Positions 53,980 to 62,357 of a stretch of DNA of 64,000 nucleotides are shown here, piece after piece. Numbering within the stretch: the first letter of the stretch is position 1; the number at the start of each line of letters is the position of its first letter. Origin of the DNA: Acidovorax delafieldii. GTDB taxonomy: Bacteria > Pseudomonadota > Gammaproteobacteria > Burkholderiales > Burkholderiaceae_C. A model generated the notes under the pieces. It ran no database searches, was not told the origin of the DNA, and saw nothing but the letters and a program-made list of their open reading frames with translations. The stretch is taken from contig NZ_VJWE01000011.1 of the NCBI RefSeq assembly GCF_007993815.1, positions 496,001-560,000 on the forward strand. The letters run 5' to 3'. The translations under genes and the position numbers were made by a program.

Positions 53980-55419
53980 ATGAAACTGCTGGAACCCGGC
54001 ACCGAGATCGACGGCTTCCGCGTGGTGGACTGCATCCACGCGGGCGGCATGGCCCACATCTACGCCGTGGAATACGCGCAGGCCGACCGCAGCCCCGGCT
54101 TTGCCATGGCGATGAAGATCCCGCGCATGACGGCGGGCGACGGGGCCGAGAACATCGTGAGCTTCGAGGTCGAGCTGCAGATCCTGCCCGTGCTCAGCGG
54201 CCCGCATGTGCCGCGTTTTGTGGCGGCGGGCGACCTGGTGCGTCTGCCCTACCTGGTCATGGAATACATCCCCGGCCAGACGCTGCAGCACTGGCTGGAC
54301 GAAGGGCCTGGCCGCTGCGACACAGCAACCATCGCACGCCTGGGCGCGGCCACCGCGCGCGCGGCGCACAGCCTGCACCAGCAGAACGTGTGCCACCTCG
54401 ACCTCAAACCTGCCAACGTGCTCATCAAGGAAGATGGCACGGCCGTGCTGCTGGACTTTGGCCTGTCGTGCCACGCGCACTACCCCGACCTGCTGGCCGA
54501 GGAAATGCGCCAGGCCGTGGGCTCGCCCGCGTGGATCGCCCCCGAGCAGGTGGTGGGTGTGCGTGGCGACCCGCGCAGCGACATCTTTGCCATCGGCGTG
54601 ATGCTGTACGAGCTGGCCACGGGCGAGCTGCCCTTTGGCGCGCCCACCACCAACGGCGGCATGCGACAGCGCCTGTGGATGACGCCTGCCCCGCCGCGCA
54701 AACACCGCGCCGACATCCCGCCCTGGCTGCAGGAGGTCATCCTGCGCTGCCTGGAGCCTGAGGCAGGGAGCCGCTACCCGTCGGCCGCGCACCTGGCCTT
54801 CGACCTGTCGAACCCCGAACAGGTGCTGGTTACCGAACGCGGCGAACGCACCGAGCGCACTCCACTGCGCACGCACGTGCGGCGCTGGTTGCGTGCTGCG
54901 GGCATGCACTACACGCCCAGCCCCCTGCCCTCGCAGCAGATCGAGGACACGCCCATCCTGATGGTCGCCGTGCCCCATGCCGATGTGAGCGATGCCACGC
55001 TGTACTCGCTGCGCCAGGCCGTGGCCCGCTCGCTGGGCATCCGCCCCGGCGCGCGGCTGGCCTGCGTGACGGTGATCTCGCCCGGCGCCAGCAGCACCAG
55101 CGACAGCAACCGCAGCGAAACCACGCTGCACCGCCAGCACATGGCACGCCTGCGCCAGTGGGCCCAGGGTCTGGACCTGACCGGGCATGCCGTGAGCTAC
55201 CACGTGCTCGAAGCGGGCGACGTGGCCCAGGCGCTGGTGCGCTATGCGGCCAGCAACCACGTGAGCATGATGATCCTGGGCGCCGCCACCCACGGGCTGC
55301 AAACCCAGCGCTTTTTTGCCACGGTGCCCATGCGCGTGGCGCGCGATGCGCCCTGCACCGTCATCCTGGTCAAGCAGGCGCTGCCTTTCGAGCAACTGGC
55401 CCAGCCCACGGCGGACTGA
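53980..55419 (+). CDS. Ser/Thr protein kinase fused to a universal-stress-protein domain
   Basis: A 479-residue protein. The Hanks kinase domain (1-275) has HAGGMAHIYAV for the Gly loop, Lys 46, catalytic loop HLDLKPANVL, and DFGLS. The APE-like step is SPAWIAPEQ and the Asp of the F-helix is RSDIFAIGVMLYELATG. A linker with HVRRWLRAAG leads to a C-terminal Usp domain (about 320-465). There the normal G-2X-G-9X-G(S/T) nucleotide motif reads HGLQTQRFFATVP, with Ala replacing the last Gly, so nucleotide binding may be lost. The phosphoesterase gene ahead is its likely antagonist. Confidence 0.92.
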   Translation: MKLLEPGTEIDGFRVVDCIHAGGMAHIYAVEYAQADRSPGFAMAMKIPRMTAGDGAENIVSFEVELQILPVLSGPHVPRFVAAGDLVRLPYLVMEYIPGQTLQHWLDEGPGRCDTATIARLGAATARAAHSLHQQNVCHLDLKPANVLIKEDGTAVLLDFGLSCHAHYPDLLAEEMRQAVGSPAWIAPEQVVGVRGDPRSDIFAIGVMLYELATGELPFGAPTTNGGMRQRLWMTPAPPRKHRADIPPWLQEVILRCLEPEAGSRYPSAAHLAFDLSNPEQVLVTERGERTERTPLRTHVRRWLRAAGMHYTPSPLPSQQIEDTPILMVAVPHADVSDATLYSLRQAVARSLGIRPGARLACVTVISPGASSTSDSNRSETTLHRQHMARLRQWAQGLDLTGHAVSYHVLEAGDVAQALVRYAASNHVSMMILGAATHGLQTQRFFATVPMRVARDAPCTVILVKQALPFEQLAQPTAD

Positions 55420-55516
55420 GCCCGTCAGCATTCCGGCGCACCGCCACGCCGCACACCTGTCGCCCAGGCGGCGCGCGCCGCTTGAGCGCGGGCACGCTTT
55501 GGTTTAGCGTCGCGGC

Positions 55517-56611
55517 ATGAGCACCACCACCCTTCTCGTGCGCCAGGACCAGCTGGCCACCACCCGCCTGTTGACCACCGACGACACCCCGCTGGCCGAG
55601 GGCCAGGTCCGCGTGCGGGTCGAGTCCTTTGCCCTCACGGCCAACAACATCACCTATGCCGCGCTGGGCGACATGCTGAACTACTGGCAGTTCTTCCCCA
55701 CCGGCGAGGCCGGCTGGGGCATCGTGCCCGTGTGGGGCTTCGGCACCGTGGTGCAGTCGCTGCACCCGGCCGTGGCGGTGGGCGAGCGGCTGTATGGCTA
55801 CTGGCCCACGGCCAGCCAGGCCGTGCTGTCGCCCCAGCGTGTCAACCCCACGGGCTTCAGCGACGGCGCCCCGCACCGCGCGGGCCTGCATGCGGTCTAC
55901 AACCACTACCTGCGCACCAGCACCGACGGGCTGTACCGCGCCGACAACGAGGACGTGCAGGCACTGCTGCGGCCGCTGTTCATCACCTCGTGGCTCATCG
56001 ACGATTTTCTGGCCGACCAGCAGTTCTTTGGCGCCAAGCGCATGCTGCTGTCCAGCGCGTCGAGCAAAACGGCCTACGGCACCGCCTTCCAGCTTGCACA
56101 GCGGGAGGGCATCGAGGTCATTGGCCTCACCTCGCCGGGCAATGTGGCGTTTTGCGAAAGCCTGGGCTGCTACAGCCGCGTGGTCACCTACGACACACTG
56201 GACCAGATCGACGGCGCGACGCCCAGTGTCTACATCGACTTTGCGGGCAGCGTGGGCCTGCGCCAGCGCATCCACGCCCACTTCACGGGCCTGGCCTACA
56301 GCTGCTCGGTGGGCGCCAGCCACGTGCAGGACCTGGGCGGAGCCGGCCAGCTGCCCGGCCCGCGCCCGGTGATGTTCTTTGCGCCCGCCCAGGTCAAGAA
56401 GCGCCACGCCGACTGGGGCGCCCAGGGCCTGAACGACCGCCTGGTAGCGGCCTGGAACCAGTTCAGCGCCGCCGTGTCGTCGGGGCCGCAGCCCTGGCTG
56501 GTGGTGCAGCGCCATGCGGGCCCCCAGGCCACGCAAACCCTGTTTGCGAGCGTCCTGGCGGGCAGCGGCGACCCGCGCGCGGGGCATATCGCGACGATGC
56601 TGCCCGCTTAA
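55517..56611 (+). CDS. DUF2855-family protein
   Basis: A 364-residue protein matching the DUF2855 group, which resembles medium-chain dehydrogenase/reductases (VRVRVESFALTANNITYAAL, WGFGTVVQS, LLSSASSKTAYGTAFQLA, VIGLTSPGNVAFCESLGCYS). The Rossmann Gly motif is replaced by a Ser-rich SSASSKTAYG. Substrate and cofactor are unknown. It precedes srkA on the same strand by 44 bases. Confidence 0.88.
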   Translation: MSTTTLLVRQDQLATTRLLTTDDTPLAEGQVRVRVESFALTANNITYAALGDMLNYWQFFPTGEAGWGIVPVWGFGTVVQSLHPAVAVGERLYGYWPTASQAVLSPQRVNPTGFSDGAPHRAGLHAVYNHYLRTSTDGLYRADNEDVQALLRPLFITSWLIDDFLADQQFFGAKRMLLSSASSKTAYGTAFQLAQREGIEVIGLTSPGNVAFCESLGCYSRVVTYDTLDQIDGATPSVYIDFAGSVGLRQRIHAHFTGLAYSCSVGASHVQDLGGAGQLPGPRPVMFFAPAQVKKRHADWGAQGLNDRLVAAWNQFSAAVSSGPQPWLVVQRHAGPQATQTLFASVLAGSGDPRAGHIATMLPA

Positions 56612-56655
56612 AGCACTCAACCCGGCGGCCAAGGGCATGGCGGCGACAATGGGGC

Positions 56656-57714
56656 ATGACCCCATTGCCCCCCGATACCGCTACCAACCCCGCCAACGAC
56701 CAGCACCCCTACGCCCGCCTCACCCCCGACCAGGTGCTGGACGCACTGGCTGGCGTGGGCCTGTACGGCGATGGCCGCCTCATGGCCCTGTCGTCGTACG
56801 AGAACCGGGTGTACCAGGTCACGCTGGAAGACGGCGAGCGCGTGGTGGCCAAGTTCTACCGCCCAGGCCGCTGGAGCGGAGCGCAGATCCTCGAAGAACA
56901 CGCCTTTGCCGCCGAGCTGATGGCCGCCGAGGTGCCCGCCGTGGGCCCGCTGGTGCTGAACGGCGCCACCCTGCACCAGCACGATGGCTTTGCGTTCTCC
57001 GTCAGCCCCTGGCGCGGCGGGCGCCAGCCCGAGCTGGACGACTTTGAAGTGCTGGAATGGATCGGCCGCTTTCTGGCCCGCATCCACACCGTGGGCGCCG
57101 CCCAGCCCTTTGCACACCGGCCCACGCTGGACCTGGCCACCTTCGGCACGGCATCGCGCGACTGGCTGCTGATGAACGAGATCATCCCGCTCGACATGCA
57201 AGCCGCCTGGAAGGCCCAGTGCGACAAAGCTCTTGATTTGATAGCTGCCAGCGCATATTCCACTGGCGCTACAGGCCAATTTGGCTTGAACAATGCCACC
57301 ATGATCCGCCTGCACGGCGACTGCCACCCCGGCAACATCCTCTGGACCCCGCTGGATGAATGGGGCCGCGGCGGTCCGCACTTTGTGGACCTGGACGACG
57401 CGCGCATGGGTCCGGCCGTGCAGGATCTGTGGATGCTGCTGTCGGGAGACCGGCGCCAGCGCACCCACCAGCTCGGCGCCCTGATCGACGGCTACGAGCA
57501 GTTCCGCAGCTTCGACCGCCGCGAGCTGGCACTCATCGAGCCGCTGCGCACCTTGCGCCTGATCCACTACAGCGCCTGGCTCGCGCGTCGCTGGCAAGAC
57601 CCGATCTTCCCGGTGAACTTTCCCTGGTTTGGCACCAGCGACTACTGGCGCGGGCAGGTGGACATGCTGATCGAGCAGATCGAGGCGATGGAGGAAGAAC
57701 CGCTGGTGGCCTGA
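56656..57714 (+). CDS. srkA: stress-response kinase SrkA (YihE-like)
   Basis: A 352-residue Ser/Thr kinase of the choline-kinase-like fold, linked to protection from stress-induced death. The N-terminal lobe has SSYENRVYQV and VAKFYRPGRW (Lys 66). The catalytic segment is LHGDCHPGNILW (Asp 222, Asn 227), followed by the metal DLDD at 245-248. Between the lobes, residues 193-212 come from an R1 repeat copy, just ahead of the catalytic loop. The start is ATG 56656. It is co-directional with the DUF2855 gene. Confidence 0.95.
   Translation: MTPLPPDTATNPANDQHPYARLTPDQVLDALAGVGLYGDGRLMALSSYENRVYQVTLEDGERVVAKFYRPGRWSGAQILEEHAFAAELMAAEVPAVGPLVLNGATLHQHDGFAFSVSPWRGGRQPELDDFEVLEWIGRFLARIHTVGAAQPFAHRPTLDLATFGTASRDWLLMNEIIPLDMQAAWKAQCDKALDLIAASAYSTGATGQFGLNNATMIRLHGDCHPGNILWTPLDEWGRGGPHFVDLDDARMGPAVQDLWMLLSGDRRQRTHQLGALIDGYEQFRSFDRRELALIEPLRTLRLIHYSAWLARRWQDPIFPVNFPWFGTSDYWRGQVDMLIEQIEAMEEEPLVA
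57232..57290 (+). repeat. dispersed repeat R1, copy inside srkA
   Basis: CTTGATTTGATAGCTGCCAG CGCATATTCCACTGGCGCTA CAGGCCAATTTGGCTTGAAC is nearly the full R1 consensus. It is read in frame as LDLIAASAYSTGATGQFGLN within SrkA. Confidence 0.85.
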
Positions 57715-57880
57715 CAAGGCGGATCGGGCGGGGACAGGCCCCACCAGCGCAGGCTCGGCCATTGCAAACGATTGTCAACCCGCGCGCACGGCGGGCAGAT
57801 GTGGGGCAACATCAAAGCGCTCCCCAATTGGGGGTGTTTTGTTGATTCCAACGGGGTGCCAACCCCCAGAGCCCATCCCC

Positions 57881-58648
57881 ATGCGCATCGCAGTCCTTGA
57901 CGACGACCCGCTCCTGCTGGAGCAGATCAAGGGCACCCTGGAATGCCACCAGCACGTGTGCCACACCTTTGCCGACGGCACCAGCCTGCTGCAGGCGCTG
58001 CGCAACGACACCTTCGACCTGCTGATCGTGGACTGGCACCTGCCCGACATGGAGGGCACCGACGTGGTACAGACCGTGCGCAACACCCACGGCATGCAGC
58101 CGCCCATCCTGTTCATCACCCGCCGCAGCGATGAACGCGACGTGGTCGAGGCCCTGTCGCGGGGTGCCGACGACTTCATGAGCAAGCCCCTGCGCATGGG
58201 GGAACTGGTGGCCCGCGCCACCGCCCTGCTGCGCCGCGCCTTTCCCCAGTCCATGGGCGCCCGGCTGGAGTTTGGCGTGTACCGCTTTGACGCGGAACAA
58301 CGCACCCTGCACATCCAGGGCCAAGCCATCGGGCTCAAACACCGCGAATACGAACTCGCGCTGTTCCTGTTCCGCAACGCGGGCCGCCTGCTGTCGCGCT
58401 CACACCTGCGCGAAGCGGTATGGAGCGACGCCACCGACACCCCTTCGCGCTCCCTGGACACCCACATGTCGCGGCTGCGCAGCAAGCTGCAGTTGACGGA
58501 GGCCAACGGCTACACGATCACGGCGGTGTATGGGGTGGGGTACCGGCTGGATGCGGTGTCGCTACCGCAGAAAAGTGAAACTACAGCACCCGCTACCGAG
58601 CCATTGCCAGAGCGCAGCGACCTCCAGCCGCAACTGGCAACAAGCTGA
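57881..58648 (+). CDS. OmpR-type response regulator (orphan)
   Basis: A 255-residue regulator starting at MRIAVLDDDP. The receiver has D7-D9 acidic residues, phospho-acceptor Asp 51 in LLIVDWHLPDMEG, Thr in FITRRSD and Lys in FMSKPLRMG. A winged-helix DNA-binding domain follows (LKHREYELALFLFRNAG, SRSLDTHMSRLRSKL, GYTITAVYGVGYRL). There is a 30-residue polar tail. No histidine kinase gene is adjacent, so its partner must lie elsewhere. Confidence 0.94.
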   Translation: MRIAVLDDDPLLLEQIKGTLECHQHVCHTFADGTSLLQALRNDTFDLLIVDWHLPDMEGTDVVQTVRNTHGMQPPILFITRRSDERDVVEALSRGADDFMSKPLRMGELVARATALLRRAFPQSMGARLEFGVYRFDAEQRTLHIQGQAIGLKHREYELALFLFRNAGRLLSRSHLREAVWSDATDTPSRSLDTHMSRLRSKLQLTEANGYTITAVYGVGYRLDAVSLPQKSETTAPATEPLPERSDLQPQLATS

Positions 58649-58709
58649 TGGCATTGCGGGCGACGCTGGGCTATGCTGCCAGGCATCCCACCCCGTACGC
58701 AGTGCCCCC

Positions 58710-59018
58710 ATGAAAGACTGGATCCGCAACGCCCTATCGATCCGCCAACCGCGTCGGCCAGCGCCTGTGGGCTCGCTGCCTGTTGTGGGGGTGTTCATCG
58801 TGCGGGGAACGGTGAAGATGCTGGTCACCCACCCTGTGTCCACTGAGTTGTGGGACTGGCTGGTGCTATCGGGCTGGCGCAACATGCCGGTCAAGGCCGA
58901 TCGCCGCAAAGGCCTGCTGCTGCCCGACGGTGCACTCAAGATGCTGATCGACGCCGACCCGGCGGAGCGCAACCAGGCGCATGCACGCATCCTGGAACTG
59001 GCCGAGTCCCAGGACTGA
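58710..59018 (+). CDS. conserved small protein of unknown function
   Basis: A 102-residue soluble protein starting at ATG 58710 (MKDWIRNALS). I do not recognise a family. It has a basic N-terminus, a central GVFIVRGTVKMLVTHPVSTE, and a helical end (PAERNQAHARILELAESQD). A Trp pair (LWDWLVLSGWRNMP) could form a hydrophobic patch. Codon use matches its neighbours. It lies between the orphan response regulator and the htpG terminator. Confidence 0.65.
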   Translation: MKDWIRNALSIRQPRRPAPVGSLPVVGVFIVRGTVKMLVTHPVSTELWDWLVLSGWRNMPVKADRRKGLLLPDGALKMLIDADPAERNQAHARILELAESQD

Positions 59019-59093
59019 CGAGCCATACGCACCCTCGCCACCAGGGGCAAAAAGCCCAGCCGCAGCGTCTGCCACCGTCCGTCGGTAAGAAAA

Positions 59094-59124
59094 AATCCCG
59101 GTGATGCCTGGCACCACCGGGATT
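59094..59124 (-). terminator. intrinsic terminator of htpG
   Basis: AATCCCGGTG and CACCGGGATT form a ten-pair stem. On the minus strand, downstream of htpG, the stem is followed by TTTTTTC. Confidence 0.82.
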
Positions 59125-59175
59125 CAAATTTGATAGCAGCCAGCGCATATGGAACTAGCGCCCGCTGCCGCTTTA
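59125..59175 (+). repeat. dispersed repeat R1 between the small gene and htpG
   Basis: CAAATTTGATAGCAGCCAGC GCATATGGAACTAGCGCCCG is an R1 copy between the htpG terminator and the htpG stop codon. Confidence 0.7.
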
Positions 59176-59193
59176 CCGGCAAAACGTCCAGGG

Positions 59194-61167
59194 TCAGACC
59201 AGCAAGGCGTTCACACGCTTCACATAGGCCGCTGGGTCTTCTGGCAAGCCGCCTTCGGCCAGCAGGGCCTGATCGAACAGGATGTGCGCCAGGTCATGAA
59301 AGTGCACGCTGCCGTCGAGCTTCTTGACCAGCGCGTGCTCGGCATTCACCTCCAGCACAGGCTTGGTCTCGGGCGCCTGCTGGCCGGCCTGCTTGAGCAT
59401 GCGCGCCAGCTGGGTGCTCATGCCGTCGTCCTGCACCACCAGGCAGGCGGGCGAGTCGACGAGGCGGGTGGTCACGCGCACGTCTTCGGCCTTGTCCTTC
59501 AGGGCTTCCTTGAGCTTGGCGAGCACGGGCTTGAACGCCTCGGCAGCCTCTTCAGCGGCCTTCTTCTCGGCCTCGTCCTGCAACTTGCCCAGGTCCACAG
59601 CGCCCTTGGCCACGCTTTGCAGCGGGGTGCCGTCAAACTCGTGCAGGTAGTTCAGTGCCCACTCGTCCACGCGGTCGGTCATCAGCAGGACCTCGATGCC
59701 CTTTTTCTTGAAAACTTCGAGCTGTGGACTGTTCTTGGCAGCAGCCAGGGTGTCGGCAGTGATGTAGTAGATCGCCTCCTGGCCTTCCTTCATGCGGGCC
59801 TTGTAATCGGCAAAACCGACCGTCACGGCGTCGCTGGTGGTGGATGCAAAACGCAGCAGCTTGGCCAAGCGCTCGCGGTTGCCAAAATCTTCGCCCAGGC
59901 CTTCTTTCAGCACGGCGCCAAACTCGCTGTAGAACTGCGTGTACTTGCCTTCCTTGGCCTTGTCGTCGGCATCCACCACGTCGGTCACGCCGTCGGCGCC
60001 CGCTGCGGTGTCGTGCTTGTCGTGCTTGGCCAGGTCTTCCAGCATCGAGAGCACGCGCTTGGTCGAGCCTTCGCGGATGGCACGCACATCACGGCTTTCC
60101 TGCAGCAGTTCACGACTCACATTCAGCGGCAAGTCGGCCGAGTCGATCACGCCCTTGACGAAGCGCAGGTAGGTGGGCATCAACGCCTCGGCGTCGTCCA
60201 TGATGAACACACGCTTCACGTACAGCTTCACGCCCGCCTTCTTGTCGCGGTTCCACAGGTCAAACGGCGCCTTGGCAGGGATGTACAGCAGCTGCGTGTA
60301 CTCGGTATTGCCCTCGACGCGGTTGTGCGCCCAGGTCAGCGGGGCCTCGTGGTCGTGGCTGATGGTTTTGTAGAATTCGGCGTACTGCTCTTCGGTGATG
60401 TCCTTCTTGGGGCGCGTCCACAGGGCGCTGGCCTTGTTGATGGTTTCCCACTCGCCGGTTTTGACCATGCCGCCGGGCTGGCGGCCGCCGTTTTCGTCAT
60501 TGGGGTTGATCAGCTCGCCGTCTTTCCACTCTTCCTTTTCCATCAGGATGGGCAGGCTGATATGGTCGGAGTATTTGGCGATGACCTGCTTGAGCTTCCA
60601 GGCGTTGAGGTATTCCTCGGCGTCGTCGCGCAGGTGCAGGATGATGCTGGTGCCGCGCGGGGCGCGGGTGATGGTTTCCACCTCGAAGTCGCCCGTGCCG
60701 CCACTGATCCAGCGCACGCCTTCTTCGGCCTTCAGGCCCGCACGGCGGGATTCCACCGTGATCTTGTCGGCCACGATGAAGCCGGAGTAGAAGCCCACGC
60801 CGAACTGGCCGATGAGCTGGGCGTCCGCCTTCTGGTCGCCGCTGAGCTTGCCCATGAAGTCCTTGGTGCCGCTCTTGGCGATGGTGCCCAGGTGGTCGAT
60901 GGCCTCCTGCTGGCTCATGCCTATGCCGTTGTCGGTGATGGTGAGCGTCTTGGCGGCCTTGTCGAACGTCACGCGCACTTCAAGGTTGGGCGCGTCTTCG
61001 TACAGGTCGGGCTTGTCCAGCGCCTCAAAACGCAGCTTGTCGCAGGCGTCCGACGCGTTGGAGATCAACTCGCGCAGGAAGATTTCCTGGTTGGAATACA
61101 GCGAATGGGTAACCAGGTGCAGCAGCTGGGCCACTTCGGCCTGGAACGACAGGGTTTGCTTGCTCAT
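59194..61167 (-). CDS. htpG: molecular chaperone HtpG (Hsp90)
   Basis: A 657-residue dimeric ATP-driven chaperone starting at [10 protein letters not shown]. The GHKL ATP site is visible: [16 protein letters not shown] (Glu-Asn for hydrolysis), DNGIGM, and [10 protein letters not shown]. The middle domain has the typical KLYVKRVFI and NVSRELLQ segments; the C-terminus ends in a helical dimerisation region. A terminator follows on the minus strand. Confidence 0.98.
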   Translation of the reverse strand: MSKQTLSFQAEVAQLLHLVTHSLYSNQEIFLRELISNASDACDKLRFEALDKPDLYEDAPNLEVRVTFDKAAKTLTITDNGIGMSQQEAIDHLGTIAKSGTKDFMGKLSGDQKADAQLIGQFGVGFYSGFIVADKITVESRRAGLKAEEGVRWISGGTGDFEVETITRAPRGTSIILHLRDDAEEYLNAWKLKQVIAKYSDHISLPILMEKEEWKDGELINPNDENGGRQPGGMVKTGEWETINKASALWTRPKKDITEEQYAEFYKTISHDHEAPLTWAHNRVEGNTEYTQLLYIPAKAPFDLWNRDKKAGVKLYVKRVFIMDDAEALMPTYLRFVKGVIDSADLPLNVSRELLQESRDVRAIREGSTKRVLSMLEDLAKHDKHDTAAGADGVTDVVDADDKAKEGKYTQFYSEFGAVLKEGLGEDFGNRERLAKLLRFASTTSDAVTVGFADYKARMKEGQEAIYYITADTLAAAKNSPQLEVFKKKGIEVLLMTDRVDEWALNYLHEFDGTPLQSVAKGAVDLGKLQDEAEKKAAEEAAEAFKPVLAKLKEALKDKAEDVRVTTRLVDSPACLVVQDDGMSTQLARMLKQAGQQAPETKPVLEVNAEHALVKKLDGSVHFHDLAHILFDQALLAEGGLPEDPAAYVKRVNALLV

Positions 61168-61226
61168 GGAGGGGTTCTCTCTATGGAAATCGGTCTGAAC
61201 GAATACGAATAGGATCGGCACAAAAA

Positions 61227-61255
61227 ATCACGCCTGCCGAACCAGCAGGCGTGAT
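61227..61255 (-). terminator. intrinsic terminator of the DHH phosphoesterase gene
   Basis: ATCACGCCTGC and GCAGGCGTGAT form an eleven-pair stem, followed by TTTTTT on the minus strand, between the DHH gene end and htpG. Confidence 0.85.
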
Positions 61256-61325
61256 GTAGGGGCGTGCGCCCGTTTTTCAAGGGCCAGGCATGGCGATCGT
61301 TGACCGCCCGGCCGGGCCTCTGTGC

Positions 61326-62261
61326 TCAGCCGTCGGTGGTGATGCGCTCGATCAGCGTCTTGAGCATGGTGTCGGCCTTGTCGTTGGCCACCTGGCAGGT
61401 GCCCGCCGCCGCGTGGCCGCCGCCGCCAAACTCCAGCATCAGGTTACCCACGTGGGTCTTGCTGCTGCGGTCCAGAATGGACTTGCCGGTGGCAAACACC
61501 GTGTTCTGCTTCTGCAGGCCCCACATCACGTGGATGGAGATGTTGCACTGTGGAAACAACGCATAGATCATGAACCGGTTGGTGGCCCAGATGGTTTCCT
61601 CGTCGCGCAGGTCCAGCACCACCAGATTGCCGATGCGAATGGCACAGCTTTGCAGCTGGGCCTGGGCCTTGGGGGCGTGCTCGCGGTACAGATTGACGCG
61701 CTCTTGCACATCGGGCAGCGCCAGGATCTCGTCGATGGTGTGGTCGCGGCAATACTGGATCAGGTCCATCATCAGCGCATAGTTGCTGATGCGGAACTCC
61801 CGAAAACGCCCCAGGCCCGTGCGCGAGTCCATGAGGTAGTTCAGCAACACCCAGCCCTGGGGGTTGAGGATGTCGTCGCGTGAATACTGCGCCGAGTCGG
61901 CCTGGTCCACGGCGGCCATCATCTCGTCGGTGATGCGCGGGAACGCGGCCTTGCCGCCATAGTGGTTGTAGACCACGCGCGCTGCCGAGGGGGCGTGGGC
62001 CTCGATGATGTGGTTCTCGTCGCGGCGACCCGAGTTGCGGATGGTTTCGGACTCGTGGTGGTCGAACACCAGGTGCGCACCCGGCACGTAGGGCAGGTTG
62101 GTGGTGATATCGCGGCTGGTGATAGGCACCTTGCCGTCCTGCATGTCCTTGGGGTGAACAAAAGTGATCTCGTCGATCAGGTTCAGCTCATTGAGCAGCA
62201 CCGCGCAGACCAGGCCGTCAAAGTCACTGCGGGTCACCAGGCGGTATTTCGCATCACTCAC
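61326..62261 (-). CDS. DHH-family phosphoesterase (exopolyphosphatase-related)
   Basis: A 311-residue phosphoesterase that I start at GTG 62261, because AAGGAG lies seven bases upstream. Motifs are RSDFDGLVCAVLL (DFDG), VFDHHESE (DHH), DQADSAQY, and GGGGHAAAG of the DHHA1 domain. Such enzymes act on short phosphodiester or polyphosphate substrates; the substrate is unknown. It has its own terminator and is separate from htpG. Confidence 0.9.
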   Translation of the reverse strand: MSDAKYRLVTRSDFDGLVCAVLLNELNLIDEITFVHPKDMQDGKVPITSRDITTNLPYVPGAHLVFDHHESETIRNSGRRDENHIIEAHAPSAARVVYNHYGGKAAFPRITDEMMAAVDQADSAQYSRDDILNPQGWVLLNYLMDSRTGLGRFREFRISNYALMMDLIQYCRDHTIDEILALPDVQERVNLYREHAPKAQAQLQSCAIRIGNLVVLDLRDEETIWATNRFMIYALFPQCNISIHVMWGLQKQNTVFATGKSILDRSSKTHVGNLMLEFGGGGHAAAGTCQVANDKADTMLKTLIERITTDG

Positions 62262-62357
62262 TAAATTCTCCTTGTTACGTAGCGCACCGCGACATGGTAG
62301 CCGCGCCCCGGCCCCTGGCAAGCGCCGCCTGCGTCAAAAAGCAGGCCGCCCAGGTAC

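Noticed and set aside
59149..61212. 687-codon plus-strand frame opposite htpG
   Set aside because: htpG is certain; the antisense product is a repetitive Val/His/Gly/Leu string.
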